Below are positions 1 to 7,580 of a stretch of DNA of 64,000 nt, one piece after another. This stretch comes from Streptomyces orinoci (GTDB lineage: Bacteria > Actinomycetota > Actinomycetes > Streptomycetales > Streptomycetaceae). The notes under the pieces are model-generated. The model saw only the letters and a list, made by a program, of their open reading frames with translations, was not told the DNA's origin and did not search any database. Both the position numbers and the translations under genes were made by a program. Position 1 is the first letter of the stretch, and every line of letters starts with the position of its first letter. The stretch spans positions 62,001 to 126,000 of the forward strand of contig NZ_PHNC01000012.1 of NCBI RefSeq assembly GCF_003121295.1. The letters run 5' to 3'.

Positions 1-1070
1 TCGGGCGGCACCAGGCGGCGTACCCGGTCCGCGACGCCCAGCCGGCGGAAGCGGCGGCTTGCCGCGGCCCAACCGGAGGCGTCTCCGCCGGGGTTGACGC
101 AGACCAGGGCGTCGAAGTAGTTCAGCGGATGGTTCTTCTCGGCCAGGTAGTCGGCCAGCCAGCGCTCCACCACCTCGCCACAGGTCTCCCGGTAGTAGTC
201 CAGCACCGGCTCCACCGCCATTCCCACCTCCTCCCAGGCCAGCAGGTAGTTGCGGCAGCGCTCGGCGGCGTCCACCGGGTAGCCGGTGCCATGCGGCCGG
301 GCGAAGCGGTGCGTCCAGCGCAGGAAGGGCAGGCACAGCACCCGGGCACCGGCCGCCCGGTACTTCTTGTGGATATAGCCCTCCTCGCCGCCGTGCCCGC
401 GCATCCGCGGGTTGAAGCCCAGCCAGGCGTCCTTGCGGCAGGCGAACAGCCCCAGCCCCTGCATGCCGATCTCAAAGGGCGGCGCGTCCGGGTCCATGCC
501 ACGCGGGTCGCAGCCCCACACCCCATAGAGGTTGTTGAAGACCGGGTCCATATGGGTCTGGACGGTGCACAGGTCATCGCTGAGCACCGGCCCCTGGAGC
601 AGGTCGCACGAGTGCGGATGGGCGTCGGCGTAGGCCAGGAAGCGGGCCAGCGCGCCGGGGACGAGCAGGACATGGCAGTCCACGCACATCACCCACTCGG
701 TACGGGCCTCCCGGAAGATGATGTCCCGTACCGCGGTGCCCCTGGGCTGGTCCACCGGCAGATAGCGCAGGCCGGGCACGGTGCCCTCCAGGGCCCGCAG
801 GGCCTCGGCGGCCGGACCGTGCGGGTCGTTGTCCAGCAGCAGGATCTCCACCCGGTCGGCGACCTCGGGGTGGTAGAGCCGCAGGGCCAGCGCAGTGAAG
901 TAGGCGCCGTCGTAGTCGTCGTGCACCGCCATGCCGACCGTCAGCCGGCCGGGGGCGGCCGCTCCGGCGGAGGCGGTGACGGGGGACGCGGTGACGGCGG
1001 AGGCGGTGACGGCGGACGCGGTGATGGCGGAGGAGGTGAGCGGGAAGGTGGACACCGGTGCGGTGGGCAT
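1..1070 (-). CDS. Glycosyltransferase family 2 (C-terminus cut by window edge)
   Basis: 356 codons are visible; the frame is open to the left edge, so the C-terminus is missing. The body begins like a GT-A fold enzyme (LTVGMAVHDDYDGAYF), has an acidic donor-site segment CVDCHVLL in place of a classical DxD, and a GGEEGY acidic motif typical of the GT2 catalytic region. Residues about 10-32 are a tandem repeat of the pentapeptide VTASA, encoded by a 15-bp repeat at roughly 963-1035, ahead of the fold. The start is an ATG 20 bp after the stop of the oxygenase-like gene, so the two are probably co-transcribed. Donor and acceptor sugars cannot be read from the sequence. Confidence 0.8.
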   Translation of the reverse strand, partial: MPTAPVSTFPLTSSAITASAVTASAVTASPVTASAGAAAPGRLTVGMAVHDDYDGAYFTALALRLYHPEVADRVEILLLDNDPHGPAAEALRALEGTVPGLRYLPVDQPRGTAVRDIIFREARTEWVMCVDCHVLLVPGALARFLAYADAHPHSCDLLQGPVLSDDLCTVQTHMDPVFNNLYGVWGCDPRGMDPDAPPFEIGMQGLGLFACRKDAWLGFNPRMRGHGGEEGYIHKKYRAAGARVLCLPFLRWTHRFARPHGTGYPVDAAERCRNYLLAWEEVGMAVEPVLDYYRETCGEVVERWLADYLAEKNHPLNYFDALVCVNPGGDASGWAAASRRFRRLGVADRVRRLVPP

Positions 1071-1090
1071 AGCGGATTCCCGGCTTCCTA

Positions 1091-1774
1091 CTAGGAGGCG
1101 GACAGCCAGCCATGGAAGGCGAACCGACTGTCCAGCAGCTTCGCCGACGGGCAGGTCACCGGCCGTACCTGGTACCAGGCGTCGGAGGGGAAGAACACCA
1201 GCGAGTCATGATCGGGCTGGACGTCCCGGAAGGACTCGGCCACCTGCGGGTGCCCGTCCCGGATGGTGGTGTCATAGATCCTGGTCTGCCCGCCCAGGAA
1301 GCCGCGCGGCCGGCGGTGCAGGTGGTAGAGGAAGCTGATCCTGCGCTCGTCCCCCTCACCGGCGCTGTCCCGGCTGGGCGGCGGCTGGCCCATCGGATCC
1401 CGGCTGAGCTGGTTGTGCATGGTGAAGCCGAAGGCCACCCGGACGTTGTGCGGGGCCACCCCCAGCAGCGGCGAGACGCCCAGCATGGTCATCACCATGG
1501 GGGAGAGCCGGGCCAGCACCTCGGCCAGCACCGGGAAGCGCGCCGTCTGGTCGGCGCAGCGCCAGGACGGCGGCACCAGCATCTCCGTACCGGAGCCCTG
1601 CTCGCGGACCTCGGCCAGCAGCGCGTGGCAGGCCTCCTCCAGCAGCCGGTCGGCCGCCGCGGCGCCCAGGACGTCGTCGAACCGGCACAGCTGGGTCGCC
1701 AGCGAGACCGTGCTTCCGGCGGACGGCGGCGTGCCGTCCGGAGCGGTCTCGACCACACCGGCGCTTTCGGTCAT
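1091..1774 (-). CDS. 2OG-Fe(II) oxygenase-like protein with altered metal ligands
   Basis: 227 residues. The fold signature of prolyl-hydroxylase-like 2-oxoglutarate oxygenases is clear: RRISFLYHLHRRP (144-156), GFLGGQTRIYD (158-168), SLVFFPSDAWYQVRPV (191-206) and DSRFAFHGWL (215-224). In active relatives the last block carries the distal iron-binding His (pattern FPSxxxHxVxPV); here that position is Tyr201. The expected upstream HxD reads HNQ at 120-122. It may therefore be a non-catalytic or differently coordinated member. The ATG at 1774 is preferred over the longer frame because an excellent GGGAGGTGA precedes it by six bases. The glycosyltransferase follows 20 bp downstream. Confidence 0.75.
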   Translation of the reverse strand: MTESAGVVETAPDGTPPSAGSTVSLATQLCRFDDVLGAAAADRLLEEACHALLAEVREQGSGTEMLVPPSWRCADQTARFPVLAEVLARLSPMVMTMLGVSPLLGVAPHNVRVAFGFTMHNQLSRDPMGQPPPSRDSAGEGDERRISFLYHLHRRPRGFLGGQTRIYDTTIRDGHPQVAESFRDVQPDHDSLVFFPSDAWYQVRPVTCPSAKLLDSRFAFHGWLSAS

Positions 1775-1934
1775 CGGGTCACCTCCCGGGTTCGCCCCCA
1801 CCGGCTGGTGGGTGAGCCCAGCGTTACCCGCTTGACTTGTCATACGAAACTCGGGTGCGCCACAGGTGTCGGGCCGCCACCCGAACAGGCCAGCCCGCCG
1901 TGCGGGCCGGTACCGGCCCGCCTACCGTGGCCTG

Positions 1935-2012
1935 GGGAAAGCAGAGGTCCGCAAAGCGGAAGTCCGTAAGGCACAAGTTCGCAGGCACAAGTCCGCGATG
2001 CAGTTCTTCCGC
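1935..2012 (+). repeat. Short imperfect direct repeats in a leader region
   Basis: Repeated elements of the type AGTCCGTAAGGCACAAG and CGCAGGCACAAGTCCGC lie just before the small secreted-protein gene. The motif (c)AAGT(C/T)CGC occurs several times with 10-17 bp spacing. Possible leader repeats; no function can be assigned. Confidence 0.35.
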
Positions 2013-2031
2013 GAGGACGAAAGGCTCCGCC

Positions 2032-2364
2032 ATGTCCGCTGCCACCCCGCAGGACCGCATAGCCGCGCTGATCGGCGCGGCCGCGCTGGCCGCCACCCTC
2101 TCGGCGACTCTCACCGGCACCGCCTGGGCCGAGGAACCCCGGCCCACTGGCCTCCACCGCAAACAGGCCCCCGACCTGGATGGCATCGGCTGCGCCGCCG
2201 GTCACGCCGCTGCCGCCTGGACGGGTGCCGACCCCACGCTGCCGAATGTGCCGGGCGCCACCCTGCCCGCGCTGCCGACCCTGCCCACACTGCCCACGCT
2301 GGAAAAGCCCGCCCCGCTGCCGACGGCGCCCGCGCTTCCGCTGCCCTCCCCCGGCGACCGGTAA
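2032..2364 (+). CDS. Small secreted proline-rich protein
   Basis: 110 residues. The N-terminus has an Ala/Leu-rich hydrophobic stretch ending in GTAWA-EE, a good signal peptidase I site near residue 33. The mature part has two cysteine-free segments and a C-terminal tail of repeated LPxLP units (PALPTLPTLPTL, then PLPTAPALPLP), suggesting an extended cell-wall-spanning stretch. The ATG at 2032 has GAAAGG upstream; a longer in-frame start at 1837 would abolish the signal peptide. It resembles small exported proteins of Streptomyces with no assigned function. A strong hairpin follows the stop. Confidence 0.6.
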   Translation: MSAATPQDRIAALIGAAALAATLSATLTGTAWAEEPRPTGLHRKQAPDLDGIGCAAGHAAAAWTGADPTLPNVPGATLPALPTLPTLPTLEKPAPLPTAPALPLPSPGDR

Positions 2365-2386
2365 CGGAAATCCGGGAAATACAGCG

Positions 2387-2426
2387 GGGCGCGCATTCCC
2401 TTCGATGGAGAGGGGAATGCGCGCCC
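2387..2426. terminator. Bidirectional hairpin terminator
   Basis: Perfect 14-bp arms GGGCGCGCATTCCC and GGGAATGCGCGCCC with a 12-base loop, followed by GTTT. It sits between the secreted-protein gene (+) and the end of tRNA-Lys (-), so it can stop transcription from both sides. Confidence 0.75.
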
Positions 2427-2431
2427 GTTTG

Positions 2432-2505
2432 TGCGCCGCCAGGGACTCGAACCCCGGACCCGCTGATTAAGAGTCAGCTGCTCTAACCAACTGAGCTAGC
2501 GGCGC
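2432..2505 (-). tRNA. tRNA-Lys (anticodon CTT)
   Basis: On the minus strand a full cloverleaf can be folded: 7-bp acceptor GCGCCGC/GCGGCGC, D arm with GCTCAGTTGGT, anticodon arm with loop CTCTTAA (anticodon CTT), T arm with GGTTCGAGTCC, and discriminator A. CCA is not encoded. It lies alone and is read from its own promoter just upstream. Confidence 0.95.
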
Positions 2506-2514
2506 GTGCGGTGA

Positions 2515-2542
2515 ATATTACCGGCTCTCTTGTCCAAGGCAA
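2515..2542 (-). promoter_or_regulatory. Vegetative-type promoter for tRNA-Lys
   Basis: On the minus strand TTGCCT and TAATAT are separated by 16 bp, and the -10 lies about ten bases before the mature tRNA 5' end. This fits a housekeeping-sigma promoter with a very short leader. Confidence 0.6.
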
Positions 2543-2665
2543 ATCGGGGTTCCGGCCGTACCGCTCCGACAGGCACAACCACCGCGCCGCTGCCATCATG
2601 GCCACAGGCGTCCGTAGTCGTCCGTCACCTTCGGCAGCAGTTCCGTTACGGAAGGGGGTCGGAGA

Positions 2666-4219
2666 ATGACGGTGAGCTCGATTCCCCCTGAGCGAAGCGG
2701 GCCCTTTCAGCGCATCGGGCTGGCCGCGGAGCACGCCTCGCCCGAGGATCCGGAGGGTACGGAGACCAGGGTGGCGCTCACCCCGGACGGGGTGGCGGCA
2801 CTGGTCCGGCATGGCCTCGCGGTGACGGTGGAGACCGGCGCCGGCCGCGCCATGGGCTTTCCGGACGCCGCCTACCGCTCGGCCGGGGCGGCCATCCAGG
2901 ACCGGGACGCGCTCTACCGTCACAGTGACCTGGTCATCAAGCTCAACGGGCCCGCCCATGAGGACCTTTGGCGGATGACCCCGGGAGCGACCCTGCTGTG
3001 CATGGCCCATGTGCGCTCGGTCCCCATGCGGGCCGCGGTGGCCAATGCCCGGGGGATCAACCTCCTGGCCATGGAACTGATCGATGAGCACCCGGAAGTG
3101 CTCACCGACTCCTATGTGCGCAGCCAGCTGGCCATGCGCCGGATGCTGGACGATGTGCCTCCCGGACTGCGCTCCGCCGGTGAACTCGACGTCTGCTTCG
3201 CCGGTTTCACACCGGAGGTGTTCGGGGCGCTGCAGTATGTCGCCCGGTGCGGGCCCCGGACGCTGCATATGTCACAGCCGGGACTGCCGGGATATGTCCA
3301 TCCGGTATCCGTCAGCTTCGCCCATCAGGGCCGCACCGTGGGCCAGTTCACCCTGGACGAGATCTCCTCGGAAATCGCTGCCGCGGCGATGGGCGAGTTC
3401 CGGGCCGGATATCCGGCCCGGCTGCGCGGTGACCGGAAAATCCACTGTCTGCATGAAACCGGCCGGGCCGGTGCCCTGTTCGGCATCGAACTGGCGCTGC
3501 GGAAATCCCCGGCCGTACACACCGTGCACGACATCCGGGTCTGCATTCTGGGATACGGCCGGGTGGCGTTCGGCGCGCTGGACGAATGCATGCGGCATGG
3601 CATCGCCAAGGTGGACATCCTCACCCGGCGGGACACCTGCCGTCCGGCGGTACGCCGCTATCTGCGCAACAGCGATCTCATCATCAATGGCGTGGAACTG
3701 GGCGCCGGGCGTACGGGAGTTGCTGTCGGCGGCCAGGGCGTCGCCGGTGGGCCGGGCATCAGCGGTGGGCCGGGCATCGCCGGTGGCGAGGGTGGCATCG
3801 GTCGCGAGGACGGCACCGGTGGTGAGGGCGGCGACTACATCATCACCAATGGCGATCTGATGGCCGTACTGCGCCGGGGCACCGTCATCATCGACCTGGT
3901 CGGCGGCAGTGTCACCAAACGCACGGCGGTCCAGCCGGTGGTGGACGCCACCCACCCCGGGGAGCCGCACTCGGTGCGCAATGGCGTCTATCTGGCCTCG
4001 GTGTGGGACTGGCCGGTGCTGGGCTTCCGCCAGGAGTCCGTGGAGCGGTACAGCCGGCAGATCGTCCAGGTGCTGCTGCATGACGAACGCCTGGTCAACG
4101 GACTGGGGAATGCCCCGGCCAATATCACCCGGGCGCTGGTGGCCGGGCCGGTGCTGGCCCGGGCGGTATCGCACCGCTCTTCCCAGCAGGTGGCACTGAG
4201 TGCCACACTGCGGGCGTGA
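2666..4219 (+). CDS. Alanine dehydrogenase/PNT-like NAD-dependent oxidoreductase with glycine-rich insert
   Basis: 517 residues. The N-terminus matches the AlaDH/transhydrogenase N-terminal domain: R35 in ETRVALTP, GAGRAMGFPDAAY (58-70), K92 in VIKLNGP and H115 in MAHVRS, positions equivalent to substrate-binding and catalytic residues of alanine dehydrogenase. A Rossmann motif ILGYGRVAFGA is at 294-304. Residues about 346-389 are a low-complexity Gly-rich insert (GGPGISGGPGIAGG) encoded partly by an 18-bp repeat; it lies where other AlaDHs have a short loop. The middle third is diverged, so the substrate may not be alanine. The stop overlaps the GTG of the CoA-transferase gene by 4 bp, implying coupled translation. 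Confidence 0.7.
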   Translation: MTVSSIPPERSGPFQRIGLAAEHASPEDPEGTETRVALTPDGVAALVRHGLAVTVETGAGRAMGFPDAAYRSAGAAIQDRDALYRHSDLVIKLNGPAHEDLWRMTPGATLLCMAHVRSVPMRAAVANARGINLLAMELIDEHPEVLTDSYVRSQLAMRRMLDDVPPGLRSAGELDVCFAGFTPEVFGALQYVARCGPRTLHMSQPGLPGYVHPVSVSFAHQGRTVGQFTLDEISSEIAAAAMGEFRAGYPARLRGDRKIHCLHETGRAGALFGIELALRKSPAVHTVHDIRVCILGYGRVAFGALDECMRHGIAKVDILTRRDTCRPAVRRYLRNSDLIINGVELGAGRTGVAVGGQGVAGGPGISGGPGIAGGEGGIGREDGTGGEGGDYIITNGDLMAVLRRGTVIIDLVGGSVTKRTAVQPVVDATHPGEPHSVRNGVYLASVWDWPVLGFRQESVERYSRQIVQVLLHDERLVNGLGNAPANITRALVAGPVLARAVSHRSSQQVALSATLRA

Positions 4220-5619
4220 TCAAACGCTCGACCGATGCGGTGCGGCAGGCATGGACGGTACTCGGCGGTGATCCCGCACGAGTGACGGCAGTTGAGTACG
4301 GGGGACCGAGTGAGGTGCTGCCCTCCCGGCTGCCGGTGCGGGAACTGGCCCGGGCCACGGTGGCGGTGTGCGGCCTGGCGGCGGCGGAGCTGACGGCGGC
4401 CCGCAACGGCGGGGCCCCGCCCCGGGTGCGGGTGGACGACGGGGCGGTGGCCACCGCCTTCGTCAGCGAGCGCCAACTGCGGCTGGACGGACGGGCGCCG
4501 GTCAACTTCGCCCCGCTTTCGCGCTTCTGGCGCACCTCGGACGGCTGGGTGCGCACCCATGCCAACTACCCGCACCACCGGGCCGGGTTGCTGAACGCGC
4601 TGGGTCTGCCGGCCGCCGACGGCGACAATGATCGGGCGCTGGTCGAGCGGGTGGCCGCCGAACTGGCCCGGCGAACGGCCGAGGAGGTGCAGGAGGCGGT
4701 GTACGCGGCCGGCGGGCTGGCGGTGGCGGCCCGTACCCTCGGGCAGTGGGCGGCACATCCGCAGGGCGCGGAGGTGGCCCGGCGGCCGCTGCTCTCTCTG
4801 CAACGCACCGGCGAGGGGCCGGTACGCGCCCTGCCGGCTGCCGCCGCGCCCGCTGCCGGGCTGCGGGTCCTCGACCTCACCCGGGTGATCGCCGGTCCGG
4901 TGGCCACCCGCACTCTGGGCCTGCTGGGCGCGGATGTACTGCGGGTGGACTCGCCGGGACTGCCGGAGAGCCAGGACGCCCACAACGACACCGGCTTCGG
5001 TAAGCGTTCCACCGTGCTGGACCTGGCCCGCCGGGCCGACCGGGCCGTCTTCGAGGAACTGCTGTCCACCGCCGATGTGGTGATCACCGGCTACCGGCCC
5101 GGCGCGCTGGACCGCTATGGCCTGTCCGCCGAGGCCCTGGCCGAGCGCCGGCCCGGCCTGGTCATCGGGCAGTTGAGCGCCTGGGGCGCCTATGGCCCCT
5201 GGGGCGGGCGGCGTGGTTTCGACAGCCTGGTGCAGGTGGCCTGTGGCATCGCGGCGGCCGAGGCGGACGCCGAAGGGAACCCGGGCGCGCTGCCCGCCCA
5301 GGCGCTGGACCACGGCACCGGCTATCTGCTGGCCGCCGCCGTACTGCGGGCGGTCGCCGAACAGCACACGGCCGGCGGCACCTACCAGGCCGCACTGGCC
5401 CTGGCGCAGACCGCCCACTGGCTGCTCAACGGGGTAAGCCCGGACGAGGGTTCGGCACCGGAGCGCTACCAGCCGGAGACGTACCTGGCCGAGGCACGGG
5501 GGGAACTGGGCGTACTGCGGTACGCACTGCCACCGGTGGCCTTCGACGGCGGCCCGGCCAACTGGAGCCGGGTGCCGGACCGTTGGGGCACGGACAAGGC
5601 GGAGTGGAGCGCGCCGTAG
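4216..5619 (+). CDS. Class III CoA-transferase (CaiB/BaiF family)
   Basis: 467 residues, GTG start in a GTGA overlap with the preceding oxidoreductase gene. The second half is a canonical family III CoA-transferase: GLRVLDLTRVIAGPVATRTL, LLGADVLRVD, FGKRSTVLDL, DVVITGYRPGALDRYGLS, GQLSAWGAYGPW and GFDSLVQVACGIA. The first ~210 residues are a second, poorly conserved copy-like segment (LARATVAVCGLAAAEL, PVNFAPLSRFWRTSDGWVRTHANYPHH) typical of larger actinobacterial members. The coupling suggests that it acts on a CoA ester connected with the upstream AlaDH-like enzyme, but the substrate is unknown. Confidence 0.8.
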   Translation: MIKRSTDAVRQAWTVLGGDPARVTAVEYGGPSEVLPSRLPVRELARATVAVCGLAAAELTAARNGGAPPRVRVDDGAVATAFVSERQLRLDGRAPVNFAPLSRFWRTSDGWVRTHANYPHHRAGLLNALGLPAADGDNDRALVERVAAELARRTAEEVQEAVYAAGGLAVAARTLGQWAAHPQGAEVARRPLLSLQRTGEGPVRALPAAAAPAAGLRVLDLTRVIAGPVATRTLGLLGADVLRVDSPGLPESQDAHNDTGFGKRSTVLDLARRADRAVFEELLSTADVVITGYRPGALDRYGLSAEALAERRPGLVIGQLSAWGAYGPWGGRRGFDSLVQVACGIAAAEADAEGNPGALPAQALDHGTGYLLAAAVLRAVAEQHTAGGTYQAALALAQTAHWLLNGVSPDEGSAPERYQPETYLAEARGELGVLRYALPPVAFDGGPANWSRVPDRWGTDKAEWSAP

Positions 5620-6174
5620 GGGGTGCAGGGGCGTTGCATGAGGCGGCTCCGCCGCCGGGGGTTCTTGAGCGGTGTGGAGCGCCTGCGTGATGCCGTTCCG
5701 CCTCCGGGGGCTCTCAAGGGGCGCGGGGGCGCGTGCGAGATTGCGGCTAGCGCCGTGGGGGCGTGACCGGCCGGGTACGATCCGCAGTCAACGGGCGCGG
5801 CGGCCCCGTTACGCACGCGGCGTGATCAACGCGCGCCCAGGCGCGGGGTGCTTGCGGCTACCGCCGTGCGAGCGCGACCTGCCGCGTACGATCCGCAGGT
5901 AGCGGGCGCGAAAGGCGCGGGGCCGCCCGTCACGCACGTTCCACCGCCTTGGCGTGGTCAACGCGCCTTCAGACGCGGGGTGCTTGGGGCTACCGCCGCG
6001 CGGGCGTGACCAGCCGCATACGCCCCGCAGGTATCGGGCGCGAGAGGCGCGGGGCCGCCCCGTTACGGACACTCCGCCCCCTGGGCGCGATCAGCGTGCA
6101 CCCAACAGGGACGCCGGGAACCGCCCGGCCGGGTCGAGCCGGCCGCAAACCAGCCGCACCCGAAACGCCTCCCC
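5620..6174. repeat. Intergenic tandem repeat, period about 132 bp
   Basis: No gene is supported here. A unit starting near 5821 (cgtgatcaac...) recurs near 5953 and, in part, near 6086; a more diverged copy of the inner segment ttgcggcta lies near 5741. The copies share segments such as GCGGGGTGCTTG and AGGCGCGGGGCCGCCC. The left part (5621-5720) also carries short GCGGCTCCGCCGC-type palindromes like those dispersed elsewhere in the window. Confidence 0.7.
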
Positions 6175-6525
6175 CTAACCCCCCTTGCGGTCCACGTACT
6201 CGAATACCGACCCGTCCGGGTGCCGGGCCACCAGATTCCGTCCGATCGGAGTGGGAACCGGCCCCGCGATGATCTCTGCCCCCACCGCTCGCAAATCCGC
6301 CAGCGCCTCGCCCACATCCGTCACCGCGATGGTCGCCGTGATCTTGCGCAGAATGGACAACTCCGCCTCGGGCCCGCTCATCAGGAAGAAGCAGCCGACC
6401 GCCGCCACCGCCACGCCACCCCGCTGGAAGCGCAGCGCCTCCGCACCGGTCAGCCGTTCGTAGACGGCGATCGCCGCCTCCAGATCACCCACGCAGACCC
6501 GTAGCGAAGTCCCCAGAATGTTCAT
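6175..6525 (-). CDS. VOC (glyoxalase/bleomycin-resistance fold) protein
   Basis: 116 residues with the VOC beta-alpha-beta-beta-beta pattern: SLRVCVGDLEAAIAVYERL, AAVGCFFLMSG, ATIAVTDVGEALADLRAVGAEI and GRNLVARHPDGSVFEYVD. The terminal E in FEYVD is in the usual metal-ligand position. The ATG at 6525 starts 11 bp after the methyltransferase stop; no clear ribosome site is present. It is probably co-transcribed with that gene. Whether it is an enzyme or a binding protein is unknown. Confidence 0.7.
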   Translation of the reverse strand: MNILGTSLRVCVGDLEAAIAVYERLTGAEALRFQRGGVAVAAVGCFFLMSGPEAELSILRKITATIAVTDVGEALADLRAVGAEIIAGPVPTPIGRNLVARHPDGSVFEYVDRKGG

Positions 6526-6535
6526 GGAAACCAGG

Positions 6536-7393
6536 CTAGTTGACCAGCGGTACCCGGCACAGGAGTTCACCGCAGGGCACCGAGAACCAGGCGTCCGGCT
6601 GACGCCCCCACTCCCGCCATGCCTCGGCGATGCGCTCCAGGAGAGCCTGGTCCGCGTGCCCGCCCTCCAATGCCAGCCGGGCGAAGGAGGATTGCCGGAC
6701 GCGATCCGCCCACAGACCGCTCCACCAGGCGCGATCGGCGGGAGTGGCGAAGCACCAGGCGCTCGCCGTGGCGGTGACCTCCGTCAGGCCCGCGCTCCGT
6801 GCCCAGGACAGCAGCCGCCGCCCCGCGTCCGGTTCCCCGCCACCCGCACGGGCGACCCGCATATACAGCCGTTGCCATTCGTCCAGGCCCGGCAGCAGCG
6901 GATACCAGTGCATGGCCGCGTAGTCGCTGTCCCGTACCGCGATCAGTCCGCCCGGTCTGCTCACCCGGCGCATCTCGCGCAGCGCGCCCACCGGGTCCCC
7001 GAGGTGCTGGAGCACCTGGTGGGCGTGGACCACATCGAAGGAGCCGTCCGGGAACCGGAGCGCCCGTACGTCCCCGGTGGTGAACTCCACGTTGTCCAGG
7101 CCGCGTTCGGCGGCCACCGCCCGCGCCCGCTCCAGGACGTCCCCGGCCGGGTCCAGCCCGGTCACCCGGCCCTGCGGAACCAGGGCCGCCAGATCGGCGG
7201 TGATGGTGCCCGGACCGCAGCCGATGTCCAGGATCCGCATGGCGGGCCGGAGTTCGGGCAGCAGATAGGCCGCCGAGTTGGCGGCGGTGCGCCAGCCGTG
7301 GGAGCGCAGCACAGACTCATGGTGGCCGTGCACATAGACCACCTCACCGGCCTCCCCGGTGCGCCCTTTCCGGGCCGTGGACGGTTCGGGCAT
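6536..7393 (-). CDS. Class I SAM-dependent methyltransferase
   Basis: 285 residues. The SAM-binding motif ILDIGCGPGTIT is followed by VTGLDPAGDVLERA, TGDVRALRFPDGSFDVVHAHQVLQHL and MRRVSRPGGL, the usual order of motifs I-IV in UbiE/Methyltransf_11 enzymes. The C-terminal ~110 residues form a substrate domain rich in Trp. The ATG at 7393 is chosen because AGGAGGAGG precedes it. A VOC protein is encoded directly downstream, a pairing common in secondary and detoxification loci. The acceptor is unknown. Confidence 0.85.
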   Translation of the reverse strand: MPEPSTARKGRTGEAGEVVYVHGHHESVLRSHGWRTAANSAAYLLPELRPAMRILDIGCGPGTITADLAALVPQGRVTGLDPAGDVLERARAVAAERGLDNVEFTTGDVRALRFPDGSFDVVHAHQVLQHLGDPVGALREMRRVSRPGGLIAVRDSDYAAMHWYPLLPGLDEWQRLYMRVARAGGGEPDAGRRLLSWARSAGLTEVTATASAWCFATPADRAWWSGLWADRVRQSSFARLALEGGHADQALLERIAEAWREWGRQPDAWFSVPCGELLCRVPLVN

Positions 7394-7580
7394 GGTGGAT
7401 TCCTCCTCCTGTGACGGCAAGCGTCCGACCCGTTCACCGTACGCGTGACTCTCAGTATGCGAGAGGGGCGTCTTGGTATCCGAGACAGGGCTTCACCCGC
7501 ACGTCCGTGTCCGCCCGGCGAGCACCCGCGCGGTCTGCGAAGGTGGCGGAAAACCGGGCATGGCGCGGAGGTGCACAGGG

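Noticed and set aside
5741..6110. CRISPR array at the 132-bp repeat
   Set aside because: Units are long and contiguous with no short repeat-spacer alternation, and no cas genes are near.
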